Of a stretch of 64,000 bases of DNA, positions 8,293 through 17,870 are shown one piece after another. Source of the stretch: Planctomycetaceae bacterium. GTDB taxonomy: Bacteria > Planctomycetota > Planctomycetia > Planctomycetales > Planctomycetaceae. How positions within the stretch are numbered: the stretch's first letter is position 1; every line of letters begins with the position of its first letter. A program made the position numbers and the translations under genes. Below the pieces are notes generated by a model. It did no database searches, was not told the DNA's origin, and saw only the letters and a program-made list of their open reading frames with translations. The DNA lies in the NCBI GenBank assembly GCA_013813775.1, contig JACCRE010000195.1, forward strand, positions 1-64,000, written 5' to 3'.

Positions 8293-9723
8293 TCACGACT
8301 CGTCGTCGGCGATTTCGCCAATCCAATCGTACCCGTCGCGGCCCGCGAGCACGACCGGAAGTTTTTCGCCGGGCTGAAACTTTTCGCCCGCGACATACAC
8401 GGTCGCATCAATATCGGGAGCATCGGCATAAGTTCGACCGGCCCACAGGTTTTCCCCGGCGGGACCGTCGATCACGACGTCGAGTTCGTAGCCGAGAAGC
8501 GATTCGGCAAACTCGAACGCGATCTCCTGTTGAGTCGCCATGAGCTCATTCTGCCGGGCCTCTTTCAGCTCTTCCGGCAAGTGGCCGTCGAGCCGCATCG
8601 CCGGCGTGCCGGGTTCCTGGCTGTACGTGAACACGCCCATTCGCTCGAAACGCGTCGTTTCGACGAAGTCTTTGAGTTCCTCGAAATCCCGGTCCGTTTC
8701 GCCCGGGAATCCGACGATGAACGTCGTGCGCAGCACGAGATTCGGAATGCTCCCGCGGAGCTTCTCGACCAGAGCCACGGTTTTGTCGCGATCGATCCGC
8801 CGGCTCATGCGTCGCAACACTGATGTGCTGACGTGCTGCAAGGGCAGATCGAGATACGGCAGCACCTTCGTGCTCGACGCGATCTTCTCGATGAGCGGAT
8901 CGGTGACGTGCACCGGATACAGGTACATCAGCCTGATCCACTCGATGCCTTCGATTTTCTCGAGCTCGTTGAGCAACTGCACGAGGCGGACCTCGCCGTA
9001 CAGGTCCATGCCGTAGTACGTGAGATCCTGTGCGACGAGAATCAGTTCGCGCGCGCCGTCGGCGGCGAGTTCGCGAGCTTCCGAGACGACAAGCTCGATC
9101 GGCTTCGTCGCATGCTTGCCGCGCATCATCGGGATCGAACAGAAGGTGCACGTGCGATTGCAGCCTTCGCTGATCTTGAGATACGCGTAGTGCCGCGGCG
9201 TGATCCGCAGTCGCTCGCGATCGTCGAGAGCGCGAATCGGGGCGGGACGGAAGACTTCTCGCTGTTCCTGAGCCAGCTCTTTATGGCGGACACCCACGAT
9301 TCGATCGGCGGCGCGGGCGATTTCTTCTCGGGCGAACACGCCGACGAGCTGGTCGATCTCGGGCATCTCTTCGAGCAGCTTCGCCCCGCCGAGACGCTGC
9401 GGCAGACAACCTGCCACGATCACGCCACCGGTTTTGCCAGACCGCTTTAACGAGAGCATCTCTTCGATGACGTCGCGCGATTCCTTGCGGCTCTGCTCGA
9501 TGAACCCGCAGGTGTTCACGACGACGAAATCGGCCCCCTCCGGCTCCGAAACGAGCGTGTAACCGTCAATCGCCAGCGTCCCCAGCATCTTCTCGCTGTC
9601 GACGAGGTTTTTGGGGCAGCCGAGACTGATGAAGCAAAATCGGCCCTTACTAGGCCGTGGCTCGTCGCCACTTCCCGGTGGAGACATGGCGGAAGTCGAT
9701 TCCAAGATCGGAAATGGATTCAT
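8293..9723 (-). CDS. rimO: Ribosomal protein S12 methylthiotransferase
   Basis: A 476-residue radical-SAM methylthiotransferase that methylthiolates the conserved Asp of ribosomal protein S12. The N-terminal MTTase domain has cluster cysteines C36 (SLGCPKNLVDSE), C72 (VNTCGFI) and C106 (AGCLPQR). The radical-SAM cluster is C188-x3-C192-x2-C195 (EGCNRTCTFCSIP). A C-terminal TRAM domain ends the protein. LGCPKNLVDSE and IPMMRGK point to RimO rather than MiaB. The frame opens at 9786, but that overlaps the preceding gene. The ATG at 9723 lies 7 bases after that gene's stop and is preferred. Confidence 0.95.
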   Translation of the reverse strand: MNPFPILESTSAMSPPGSGDEPRPSKGRFCFISLGCPKNLVDSEKMLGTLAIDGYTLVSEPEGADFVVVNTCGFIEQSRKESRDVIEEMLSLKRSGKTGGVIVAGCLPQRLGGAKLLEEMPEIDQLVGVFAREEIARAADRIVGVRHKELAQEQREVFRPAPIRALDDRERLRITPRHYAYLKISEGCNRTCTFCSIPMMRGKHATKPIELVVSEARELAADGARELILVAQDLTYYGMDLYGEVRLVQLLNELEKIEGIEWIRLMYLYPVHVTDPLIEKIASSTKVLPYLDLPLQHVSTSVLRRMSRRIDRDKTVALVEKLRGSIPNLVLRTTFIVGFPGETDRDFEELKDFVETTRFERMGVFTYSQEPGTPAMRLDGHLPEELKEARQNELMATQQEIAFEFAESLLGYELDVVIDGPAGENLWAGRTYADAPDIDATVYVAGEKFQPGEKLPVVLAGRDGYDWIGEIADDES

Positions 9724-9730
9724 GTTGCCG

Positions 9731-10153
9731 TCACTTGCTCCCGCCGAGGCTCTGTAGCCATGCGTCTCGAAACTTCTCTTGCTCATCTACCGATGCCGAC
9801 TCGACATCAGGGCCGGAGTCGAATACCCGAACTTGGTCTCGCTGGAATGCCTGCCGCCCCATTTCCATCCGGTAGGCCGTGAGGCCACGGCCCATGTCGC
9901 AGCACATCCCTGACGGATAGACCTTCCGGCTACTGCCGTAACAGACGGGACGCCATCCCTTCTCTTCGAGTTGCTCCCGTATCCGGCACAGGGCGGCAAA
10001 ATAGTTCCACTCCTTCGCCGTGAACTCTCCGAGGGAGGACCGCAGGATCAAAGTGCAGTCGTCGCCCGGCTCATCCTCATCGAGAACGAAGACGCCCGCA
10101 AGTTCGCCTCCGGTGTGGCTCACGAGCCGCACTGGGTAAAGGTCCTCAGCCAT
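9731..10153 (-). CDS. Conserved-looking hypothetical protein upstream of rimO
   Basis: A 140-residue soluble protein starting MAEDLYPVRLVSHTGGELAG at 10153. It is acidic, with an Asp/Glu-rich loop (LDEDEPGDD, about residues 24-32). A mixed alpha/beta pattern follows, with two adjacent cysteines in SGMCCDMGRGLTAY (about 81-94). I recognise no family and see no catalytic motif. Codon use looks like its neighbours. It ends 7 bases before rimO starts, so the two are likely cotranscribed. An earlier ATG would add an Arg/Pro-rich leader of doubtful reality. Confidence 0.6.
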   Translation of the reverse strand: MAEDLYPVRLVSHTGGELAGVFVLDEDEPGDDCTLILRSSLGEFTAKEWNYFAALCRIREQLEEKGWRPVCYGSSRKVYPSGMCCDMGRGLTAYRMEMGRQAFQRDQVRVFDSGPDVESASVDEQEKFRDAWLQSLGGSK

Positions 10154-10392
10154 ACCGACACCTGCGGGTTTCTTGAGGTACAATCGCCCACACTCTGACG
10201 AAGGCGTAAGTGCCCTTGGTGACGGGTTCGGCAAGACTCGCAGACATAGCAACCGTGGGATTGTTGGCCAGAAGAGACCGCGGCCATGGGAAGAGCGCAA
10301 CGCGGAAGGTCGCACCTAGTTTAGGCAGGCGAAACGCAGGTGCATAGCGTCGGAACGGCCAGGATGGCACCAGTCGCCTGACGGACCGCCGA

Positions 10393-11397
10393 TCAGGAGC
10401 GTTTTGCGAGCTGTCGCAGCTCTGGCGTGAATCGGCGGAGTCCCTCTTCGGCGGAAACGGTTGGCCGATACCCGAAATCCCGTTCGGCGGCCTGCACCGA
10501 ATAGGTGTGCGACTGGCTGAGTTGAGCGGCGAGGAAGCGGGTCATCGGCGGCTCGCCCGGCAGGCGGCCGATCGTCCAGATCGCTTCGCAGGCGGCACCA
10601 ATCCTGGTTGCCGTGTTTGCGGAAATGCCGTTTCGGACGGGCGGCAGGCCGGCGATCGCGAGAAGCTCGTCGATCCAGCCCCAAAGATTCACCGGTTCTG
10701 GTTCGTTGATGAAGTAGGGCTTTCCGGCTGCGGAACCTCCTTCCGAAAGACGATCCGCGGCCTGCAAGTGCGCCGCCGCGGCGTTCTCGACATAGCTCAT
10801 CGAGATGAGGTTCGATCCGTTCCCCACCCGTCGCAACCGACCGGCTTTCGCCTTCGCGATCAATCTTGGGATCAAATGGTTGTCGCGGGATCCCCAGATC
10901 AAGTGGGGGCGGAGGGCCACCGTCGTCAGCCCTCCCTGTCCGTTGGCAGCCAGAACCTCGCGCTCGGCGATCGCCTTCGAATGCGGGTAGTGACACAGAA
11001 ATGTCTGGGCGTACGGCAGCGACTCATCGGCGTTGAGATGTGATCGTCCGTCGAAGACCACGCTCGGCGAACTCGTATAAATGAGCTTCCGCACGCCGTG
11101 TCGCCGGCAGCCGGCGAGCACGTGGCGCGTGCCGAGCGTGTTCGTCTCGAAGTAATGCTGCCACGGTCCCCAGACACCGGGAACGGCGGCGGTGTGATAG
11201 ACCGTTTCGATGCCGTCGATCGCGCTCACGACCGCCGCTTCGTCATGGATGTCCCCCCGCACCACCTCGCAGCCCAGTTCAGCAAGACGCGGATACTCGC
11301 CGCGACAGAAGACGCGAACACGCTCTCCCCGCTCGATGAGCTGCTCGACGATGTACAGGCCGAGGAAGCCGCCGCCGCCCGTGACGAGGGACGTCAT
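10393..11397 (-). CDS. oleD: NAD(P)-dependent 2-alkyl-3-oxoalkanoate reductase, OleD-like
   Basis: A 334-residue extended short-chain dehydrogenase (3-beta-HSD type). The Rossmann motif is GGGGFLG (7-13) and the catalytic pair is Y137-x3-K141 ([11 protein letters not shown]), preceded by [10 protein letters not shown]. The segments [25 protein letters not shown] and [13 protein letters not shown] are strongly like OleD. OleD reduces the 2-alkyl-3-ketoacid made by OleA to the beta-hydroxy acid in head-to-head hydrocarbon synthesis. Its ATG overlaps the oleC stop by 4 bases. The assignment rests on motif memory plus the oleC neighbour. Confidence 0.82.
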   Translation of the reverse strand: MTSLVTGGGGFLGLYIVEQLIERGERVRVFCRGEYPRLAELGCEVVRGDIHDEAAVVSAIDGIETVYHTAAVPGVWGPWQHYFETNTLGTRHVLAGCRRHGVRKLIYTSSPSVVFDGRSHLNADESLPYAQTFLCHYPHSKAIAEREVLAANGQGGLTTVALRPHLIWGSRDNHLIPRLIAKAKAGRLRRVGNGSNLISMSYVENAAAAHLQAADRLSEGGSAAGKPYFINEPEPVNLWGWIDELLAIAGLPPVRNGISANTATRIGAACEAIWTIGRLPGEPPMTRFLAAQLSQSHTYSVQAAERDFGYRPTVSAEEGLRRFTPELRQLAKRS

Positions 11398-13097
11398 TGC
11401 GACACCTGCGGTACGCCGAGCGTCTTCGCCGCCCAGCGGCCGAGTCGCTCCCGATCGATTTTGATGTTATGGCGGACGTCGACGGGAAACGAGCGGTGGA
11501 ACAGAAACGTGTCAACGCTCTCGGTGAGCGGATTCCCGATCGCCAACTGCCGCAGTTCGGACGTAAATCGCTCACGCTGCGGCTTGCCGCGTGGGAAGCA
11601 TCCGCTCTCCGGTTCGATGACGATCACGGGTCGTGACTGCCCCTTCGGACCGACGCCGACGAGCGCGGATCGGTACACCTGCGGATGCTCATTGAAGATC
11701 GCTTCGCAGCAGACCGAGAACATGCGGCCGTGCGGTGATTCGACGACATGGGCCTTGCGGCCGCAGAACCAGAGCCGGCCATGTTCGTCGAGATAGCCCA
11801 CGTCGCCCATGCGGTGCCAGAATGAATCCCCGTCAGCGATCTTTGCGAGCGACGTTTCTTGGGGCCGGCGGAAGTACTCACGCGTCGCCGATGGGCTTTG
11901 CACGATGATCTCGCCGATCGCACCGGCCGGCAGTTCATTGGCGTCTGCCAGCGTCGCGAGGGGTTCCGGCGTGATCTCGATGATTTTTGCGCGGACCTGC
12001 TCGAACAGCGGCCCGACGCAAGTTCCCGCCCCCCGCCGCGATAGCTCAGATGTTTCCGAGAGAACTTCGGAGGCCGCAATCGAAGCGACCGGCAAAGCTT
12101 CCGTGGCTCCGTAGGGCGTATGAAGATCCGCGCCCGGCTCTGAAAGTGCTTTCGTCATGCGTTGCAGCACATGCCGCGGAACGGGAGCCCCTGCCGACAG
12201 CGCTCGCCGCAAATGGGGGATCGTTTCACCGGTTTTTTCGCACTCCCGCCCCACGCGGTTCCAAAGGGCCGGTGAGCCGAATGCCTGAGTCACGCTGTAA
12301 CGGCGGATGGGGTCGAGGATCTTGCGAGGGTCGACTTTCGCGGGCCGTGTCGGATCGATGTCGGGCACCACGGTCGTCACCTGCATCGCCGCGTTGAACA
12401 ACGCAAACAGCGGGAAACCCGGCAGGTCGATTTCGCCCGGCTGAATGTTGAACTGATTCCGCAGCATCTCGACCTGAGCGGCGAACATTCCGTGCTCGTA
12501 CACGACGCCTTTGGGAGAGCCTGTGCCGCCGCTCGTGAAGATGATCGCGGCATGGTCGCTTGCAGCGACCATGGGAGCGCGTCTATTTCCGTCGCCGTCA
12601 GGTGTCAGCCGGTCATAGGCGACGGCGTCGCGAAAAATGTTCCGGCCGACGCAAACGTTGAACCTTGCGTGCGGAAAGGTTCTGCGTCTCAGCCGCCGGA
12701 CGGCATGCACAATCGGAATTGCGGCGAAACCGTCCGGTTCGACTTCCACGAGGCAGCGCATGACACGCTTCAGACCCATGCCGGGGTCGATGAGCACCGC
12801 CGTCGCTCCGGAACGGAACAGTCCGAACGTGAGCGCAATGAACTCGATCCCCGGCCGGACCATCAGCACGATGCGGTGTCCATTTTGAACACCGATCGCG
12901 GCGAGGCCGTCCGCAATGCGATCGGCTTCGCGGTCCAGGTCGGCGAAGCTGATGCGCCTCTCGGCTCGACGGCTTCGCGGCGGAAGAATGATCGCCGCTT
13001 GCGAAGGGGCTGCGCGAGCGGTCTCGCGCAGCCGTTCTGCGATGTTGGCCGACGCCGGTGGCAAGAGCGTCGGCTCGGAAAGCAGGTCGTTCGTCAC
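11394..13097 (-). CDS. oleC: Beta-lactone synthetase, OleC-like AMP-binding enzyme
   Basis: A 567-residue ANL-superfamily enzyme. The adenylation P-loop is [12 protein letters not shown] (about 186-197). The stretch [20 protein letters not shown] and VLIDPGMG (102-109) are typical of OleC rather than acyl-CoA ligases. OleC converts a beta-hydroxy acid to a beta-lactone with ATP; OleB then decarboxylates the lactone to an olefin. The GTG at 13097 is chosen because it lies after the upstream gene's stop and gives a normal N-terminus ([10 protein letters not shown]). It is coupled to oleD by an ATGA overlap. A perfect 10-base inverted repeat lies in the coding sequence near 12550. Confidence 0.85.
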   Translation of the reverse strand: MTNDLLSEPTLLPPASANIAERLRETARAAPSQAAIILPPRSRRAERRISFADLDREADRIADGLAAIGVQNGHRIVLMVRPGIEFIALTFGLFRSGATAVLIDPGMGLKRVMRCLVEVEPDGFAAIPIVHAVRRLRRRTFPHARFNVCVGRNIFRDAVAYDRLTPDGDGNRRAPMVAASDHAAIIFTSGGTGSPKGVVYEHGMFAAQVEMLRNQFNIQPGEIDLPGFPLFALFNAAMQVTTVVPDIDPTRPAKVDPRKILDPIRRYSVTQAFGSPALWNRVGRECEKTGETIPHLRRALSAGAPVPRHVLQRMTKALSEPGADLHTPYGATEALPVASIAASEVLSETSELSRRGAGTCVGPLFEQVRAKIIEITPEPLATLADANELPAGAIGEIIVQSPSATREYFRRPQETSLAKIADGDSFWHRMGDVGYLDEHGRLWFCGRKAHVVESPHGRMFSVCCEAIFNEHPQVYRSALVGVGPKGQSRPVIVIEPESGCFPRGKPQRERFTSELRQLAIGNPLTESVDTFLFHRSFPVDVRHNIKIDRERLGRWAAKTLGVPQVSQ

Positions 13098-13149
13098 GAT
13101 GGAATCTGTGCGCCGGTAAGACCATCCACCGGCGCATAGAGGGCTCCGG

Positions 13150-14886
13150 TCACTCGGCGAGGTTCTGTTGCGAGAAGTCGGCCAATGCCTTGCCGACCAA
13201 ACGCAGGATACCCGGTTCCAGAACGATGCTGCCATCGATCGCGTCGCCGTTCTTAGTCATTTCGATCGATGCGCGCCCGTCACCGTTCTCGAAGGCGTCG
13301 ATCGCCATCTTGCGGAACTTATCGAAGCCCGTCGTGCCCAGCCGACGATCGAGGATCCGCAGTCCCGGCAGAAGTTCTCCACGGAACGACAGGAAGGTCG
13401 CCTCAGGTTCGCCGGCTCCGGCCGACTGATCGATCGCCTGTTTCAGCGTTTCTTCCGCCTGCGGACCCGCGGCGTACCAGACCGCATCCTTCGCCGTGCC
13501 GACCAGGAGCCGGCCATCGCCGAACAGCTCGATGAAGTCGGGATGCTGCTCTTTGGTCACGACCATTTCGTGGAAAGTCACGCCGGCGTGCTCGCCGACG
13601 TTCTCTTTGAACGTCGGGCCATTGCGAAGCTGCGGAACGAGCGACAGCACCGGAATCCATTTCGTGCCGTCAGGCGACTTCAGCCCCCCGACAATCGTGT
13701 AGAGCTCGCCGTGGCCCTTCGCCATCTCGATGAAGCCATCGATCAGGCCGGCCGTCAGTCCTTCGTCGATCAGGTCGAAGAACCCGGTCAGGAATTGCTT
13801 GCCCGCCTCCTTTTGCGCGGGGTTCGATTCCTGCGACAGGCCGACTTCTTCAATTTCGTTCTCGCGGATCTTCGCGGAAAGGGCGAGGAAGTGCTCCTTT
13901 CGCATCGGGTCGAGCGGAAAGTTGATGCGGCCCGTGGTGGCCCCGCCTTCACCGCGCGGGACGCCCGCGAAACGGCTCGCGTTCTGGCTGATCAAGGCGA
14001 CGGAGTCGGCAAGCGACGTTCCCGGCAACGGTTCGAGGCGAAGCGCGCCCTTCGCCTGGGCGGACTCCGGCGTGACCTGCAATCCGATGAAAACGTCTTT
14101 CGCTTCGGCGTAAAGTCGCTCGGTTTCGTCGAACTGCACTCCGGCCGCAAACTTGCGAAGGTTGAAGTCGGAGGCCGATTCATCGGTATCGCGCTTCAGC
14201 TTTCCGAGAACGTCCTCACGCTGTGCGGCGAAGTGGGCGTGACGTTCTTCGATGCCTTTCGCCTGATTCCGCAGACTCAAGGCGGCGTCGTGGCCGCTCT
14301 TCAACAAGTCCTGCACGCCCGCCGTCGGTACCGGGCCGTTCGGGGGCGGCAGTTCTTTCGCGTCCTCGACAATCGTGGCGTATCCGCCCCGTTGCTTCGG
14401 ATCGTAGAGCATCAATCCATTGAACGCCGCGCCCGCATTGCCACCCAGCCGGTACAGCCCCGGCTGCTTGGCGTAGCCCTGCACCGGAATTCCCAGCGGC
14501 ACGAGATTCTCTTTCCAGAAATCCCGGAACTGGCCTTCCGCGATCGGGACATGAAGCCGGTAGCTCGTTTCGTTCTTGCCGGTCAACACGTCGAGGCGCA
14601 CCGGCTTCTGACGATCGACGCCGATGAGGAACACCTCGATGAAATCTTTGAGGGTCGCATATTGCTCGAACTCCTTATCCGTCGTGAGCTTCATCGCGGT
14701 CTGAAGGCGATCAAGCACGATCTCGGACTTGGTGAGTACGCCGCGGATTTCGGGAGCCACTCCCGCAGGAATCCCATCGGCCTTGGCCGCTGGGGCGTCC
14801 TGGGCAGCGGACGGGCGCGCGAGGCACGCCGCAGACACGAAAAGCAAAGCGACAAAGGCGGTCCGCGGCGGGTGCGATCCGTACAC
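13150..14886 (-). CDS. Large secreted protein of unknown function
   Basis: A 578-residue protein with a clear signal peptide (hydrophobic core about residues 8-20, end PSAAQD). The mature part is hydrophilic, without cysteines in pairs or catalytic motifs that I recognise. It has alternating alpha and beta stretches, and its C-terminal part (LGTTGFDKFRKMAIDAFENG) ends in a predicted helix. It resembles the long periplasmic hypothetical proteins common in planctomycetes. It is followed 52 bases later by oleC on the same strand, but nothing ties it to that pathway. Function unknown. Confidence 0.72.
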   Translation of the reverse strand: MYGSHPPRTAFVALLFVSAACLARPSAAQDAPAAKADGIPAGVAPEIRGVLTKSEIVLDRLQTAMKLTTDKEFEQYATLKDFIEVFLIGVDRQKPVRLDVLTGKNETSYRLHVPIAEGQFRDFWKENLVPLGIPVQGYAKQPGLYRLGGNAGAAFNGLMLYDPKQRGGYATIVEDAKELPPPNGPVPTAGVQDLLKSGHDAALSLRNQAKGIEERHAHFAAQREDVLGKLKRDTDESASDFNLRKFAAGVQFDETERLYAEAKDVFIGLQVTPESAQAKGALRLEPLPGTSLADSVALISQNASRFAGVPRGEGGATTGRINFPLDPMRKEHFLALSAKIRENEIEEVGLSQESNPAQKEAGKQFLTGFFDLIDEGLTAGLIDGFIEMAKGHGELYTIVGGLKSPDGTKWIPVLSLVPQLRNGPTFKENVGEHAGVTFHEMVVTKEQHPDFIELFGDGRLLVGTAKDAVWYAAGPQAEETLKQAIDQSAGAGEPEATFLSFRGELLPGLRILDRRLGTTGFDKFRKMAIDAFENGDGRASIEMTKNGDAIDGSIVLEPGILRLVGKALADFSQQNLAE

Positions 14887-15056
14887 GGTGACAGACTCCT
14901 ATTGATAGTGCAGCGAAGGCGGCTCGATGGGACTTGATGCGTCAGACGGCGGAAATTGAAGGACGATCTCCAAATCGCCGGAATGGCCCGGAATCTTATC
15001 GTGAAACAGGGAAAGGGTGGAAGTCCGCAGCAGCCGTCGTTTTCCGGAACCGATCG

Positions 15057-17567
15057 TCAGGGCTGCACTGCGCTCGCGGTTTTCGCGCCCGTTTCCACAG
15101 TCGCGTCGGCGTCGACGAGGCCTTCTGTCAGGCCTCGCAGCACCGCGGCCTGCTCGGTCGAACTCAAGCGTGCGTTTCGCGACAGCTTCTCGATTTCGGC
15201 TGCCTGGCCCGCTTGCGCGGCGCATGCCGAGAGATATCGCAGAACTTCGAGTCGAGCATTGCCGTCGGGGACGGAAGTCGCGAACTCGAACGCCGTCGTC
15301 GCGGACGTCTCCTCGCTGAGCCGGCAGGCGGCGCGAATCGCGATCCCGATTTTCTCGCTGGCGGAGATACCGCTCCAGCGCGATGCGAACAATTCGCGTG
15401 CCGCTTCCGCAGCTTTGCCGTCTTTGAGCAGTGGTTCGAGCGTCAACTCCATCGCGGGCACGAGCGGCACATCGCGATTCGTCGCACCGGTCGCTCGAAC
15501 CGCGTCGGCCGACAGGCGATCTCCGGATTTCTCGAACGCCCCGATCAGTCGTCCGCCGGCCGAGCCGGACAGCAGCGTTTCGGAAACTCCGCCGTCCGCC
15601 GCTTCGGTCCGACGTTTCGCTTCCGCCAACGCGAAGCTCCCGAGCTTCCAGGCGACGGCGCGTGCGAGAAGCTCCGCTTGCAGATCCGTCCGCGCCGCGG
15701 CGGCGCTTGCGGCACTGTCGATCTTTCGACGATAGGCGTTCGCGGCCGTCTCCGCCTGATCGTCGCTCAGTCCCAGCTCCGACTTGAGTCGGTTGCGGAC
15801 GCCGGCGATGCCAAGGGACTTGAACTCCTGCGAACGTTCGGCGACGGTCGATCCCGGCGGCACGGCGGCCTTCAAATGATCCAACGCCTGCGTGAGGAAC
15901 TTCTGTGCGTCGTCGTCCTTTCCCAGGAGCGCCGCAGCGTGCGCCGTCTCACCAAGCCCGACTGCCGCGAGCCGCACCGATGCCTGATCGGGCAACTCGT
16001 ACCGCGAGAACTCCGCAAGATCGGCCGCCGAGCCCGGGGCGGGAGCCTGCAACTGCCCAGCCGCTTCGGACGCGATTCCGAACAGAGCCTCGGCCACCTG
16101 CTTTTCCTCTCCGGAACCCGCCCTGACGGCAGCGCGGGCGGCGACGTACGTTTTCTCGACGGGGTTCACCGAGGAAATCGCCTCGCCGATCGCAGCCGCC
16201 CTCGCGGTCGGCCCGCCGGTCGTTTCGAGGCTCTGCGCTTCCGCCCAGGTGGCGAGGTTCTCGGCACGCGACGTTGAATCGGCCGTTGTCGCGGCCCATT
16301 CGCGTGCATGGTCGCGTGCACCGCGACCTAGCAGAGAGAATGTCGTGGCCGCTGACTTGGGCTGAGACCACGGAACGATCGGTCGCAGCGGGTACTCCTG
16401 GTTCAAATCATGCTGATGGAACAAAGATGCCGCCGCGAGCAGCGCCAGTAACTGATCACCGTCCTGGTCGTCGTCGCGAGACGCTCTCACAAGACGATGT
16501 GCCGCATCGGCGTCTCCCAACCGCGCGGCCGTCGCTGACCACACCATGACATTGCGTGCCGGGTCGAACCCCTGCCGCGGGATCTGATTCGTCAGCGCAG
16601 CGGATTTCTCGAACGTCGCCTTGGCTGCTCGTTCGTCACCGGTGGCGAGTTCGTGCCACGCAAGCTCGGTGAGCGGAGCGATCTGGTAAAAGGGATCAGC
16701 CGACCGGAGCGACGCGAGCTTCTCCAGTTGGGCACGGGCGAGGTCGGGACGACCCGCGATGCCATATGATTCGGCCGCGTAGCGCCGCCGCAGGGGCTGC
16801 TGCGCCGGCTGCGTGATGTCCTCCGCGATATTCGGCCAACGGCCCAGCACCGCTGCCAGAGATTCAGCGGGAGTCGGCGGTGCGGGTGCGTTCGGCTGTG
16901 CGACCGCTGGAGTTTCACCGCCCACACTTGGAGTTTCGGGAACTGCTGGTTGCGAAGGCGTGTCCACGATCGGAGCGGCGGAACCGGGCACGTCGGGCTT
17001 TCGCAGAACAAACCACCAGACCGACGCACCCGCGATCAGGATCAGCAAAACGGCACCGAACGTCAGCAGAGTCGGGCCGAGGCTCGACGGCTGGGGTTCC
17101 GGTTCAACGGCCTGGGGCGCCGCGAAATCGGGAGCGGTGAAGACCGGTACGAGGCATTTGCGATTCGCACAGCGGACATCTTTCCCGCTGGCCGAATCGG
17201 GCGCCAAGCCGACGGTATCGCACATCGGACAAACGACCTTGTTCGGCCGTTGCGGCGTACGCTTGGGACTGAGCGCGATGGCCCCGGAAGCCGCCGCGGA
17301 ATCGACCGCGAACGGGTCGTCCGGCACGTCGCTTCGTGCCGCACTTGGCGCCGCCGGCTTTTTTGCGACTGGTTTTGGGGCTGGCTCCGAGCGAACTGCC
17401 GGAGATGCGGCTTTCGGCGGCGCGGCCTTGGCGGCTGGCTGCGTCGGTTGGCCTGCCGGCTCGAACCCCCTGGCCTTCGCCGGGTCCATCGGCGATCCGC
17501 AGAACGGACAGGTTTCGGTGTCATCGTCGAGAACCGACGCTTGGCAAGAGGGGCAGCGGTTCAGCAT
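15057..17567 (-). CDS. Zinc-ribbon, single-TM protein with long helical-repeat domain
   Basis: An 836-residue protein. Residues 1-25 form a zinc ribbon (C5-x2-C8, C20-x2-C23). A Pro/Ala-rich linker follows. A second ribbon spans about 113-138 (C113-x2-C116, C133-x4-C138). One membrane helix lies at about 165-188. The rest, presumably outside the cytoplasm, is a long Ala-rich all-helical region with TPR-like periodicity (about 230-820). No catalytic motif is visible. The second ribbon has the same Cys and Gly-Lys spacing as the N-terminus of the cytochrome protein at 57910. The ATG at 17567 starts right at the first ribbon. Divergent from the S2P protease gene. Confidence 0.75.
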   Translation of the reverse strand: MLNRCPSCQASVLDDDTETCPFCGSPMDPAKARGFEPAGQPTQPAAKAAPPKAASPAVRSEPAPKPVAKKPAAPSAARSDVPDDPFAVDSAAASGAIALSPKRTPQRPNKVVCPMCDTVGLAPDSASGKDVRCANRKCLVPVFTAPDFAAPQAVEPEPQPSSLGPTLLTFGAVLLILIAGASVWWFVLRKPDVPGSAAPIVDTPSQPAVPETPSVGGETPAVAQPNAPAPPTPAESLAAVLGRWPNIAEDITQPAQQPLRRRYAAESYGIAGRPDLARAQLEKLASLRSADPFYQIAPLTELAWHELATGDERAAKATFEKSAALTNQIPRQGFDPARNVMVWSATAARLGDADAAHRLVRASRDDDQDGDQLLALLAAASLFHQHDLNQEYPLRPIVPWSQPKSAATTFSLLGRGARDHAREWAATTADSTSRAENLATWAEAQSLETTGGPTARAAAIGEAISSVNPVEKTYVAARAAVRAGSGEEKQVAEALFGIASEAAGQLQAPAPGSAADLAEFSRYELPDQASVRLAAVGLGETAHAAALLGKDDDAQKFLTQALDHLKAAVPPGSTVAERSQEFKSLGIAGVRNRLKSELGLSDDQAETAANAYRRKIDSAASAAAARTDLQAELLARAVAWKLGSFALAEAKRRTEAADGGVSETLLSGSAGGRLIGAFEKSGDRLSADAVRATGATNRDVPLVPAMELTLEPLLKDGKAAEAARELFASRWSGISASEKIGIAIRAACRLSEETSATTAFEFATSVPDGNARLEVLRYLSACAAQAGQAAEIEKLSRNARLSSTEQAAVLRGLTEGLVDADATVETGAKTASAVQP

Positions 17568-17772
17568 TATCGTCACCTGACGGCACCGCAATCGGCAGCC
17601 GCATCGAATCTGCGTTGAAGGGATGACGGCGGAAGCTGACGATCCCGAACGGGAGTATCGTCGAAGTTGCAGTTTACCACCTCTCGAATCAGCGAGAACA
17701 GCCCCGACGGTTTTCGCCTCCGAATCCTGCGATCTTGTCAAAGTGTGGTTTCTGGTTGGGGAGAAACCGTAT

Positions 17773-17801
17773 TTGATGGCGTTTTCCACCGGTGTTACAA
17801 T
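17773..17801 (+). promoter_or_regulatory. Predicted sigma-70-type promoter for the site-2 protease gene
   Basis: TTGATG (17773-17778) and TACAAT (17796-17801) are separated by 17 bases, close to the housekeeping consensus. The start codon is 70 bases downstream. This lies in the 303-base space between two divergent genes, where I see nothing else. Predicted by eye only. Confidence 0.45.
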
Positions 17802-17870
17802 TTTTCTGTCGGCGAAGCCGCTCCGGCCGCGCTGCCGAGTTCGGGATCGCCGCAACCGCCGCTTGTTCCC

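Noticed and set aside
10154-10392. Possible small gene between oleD and the rimO-upstream gene
   Set aside because: The minus-strand frame of 74 codons overlaps the start of the next gene and shows no recognisable pattern; left as intergenic.
13168-14937. Long open frame on the plus strand opposite the secreted protein gene
   Set aside because: It mirrors the minus-strand gene, is Arg/Gly/Val rich, and has no signal peptide or family match. The minus strand has a clear signal peptide and normal codon pattern.
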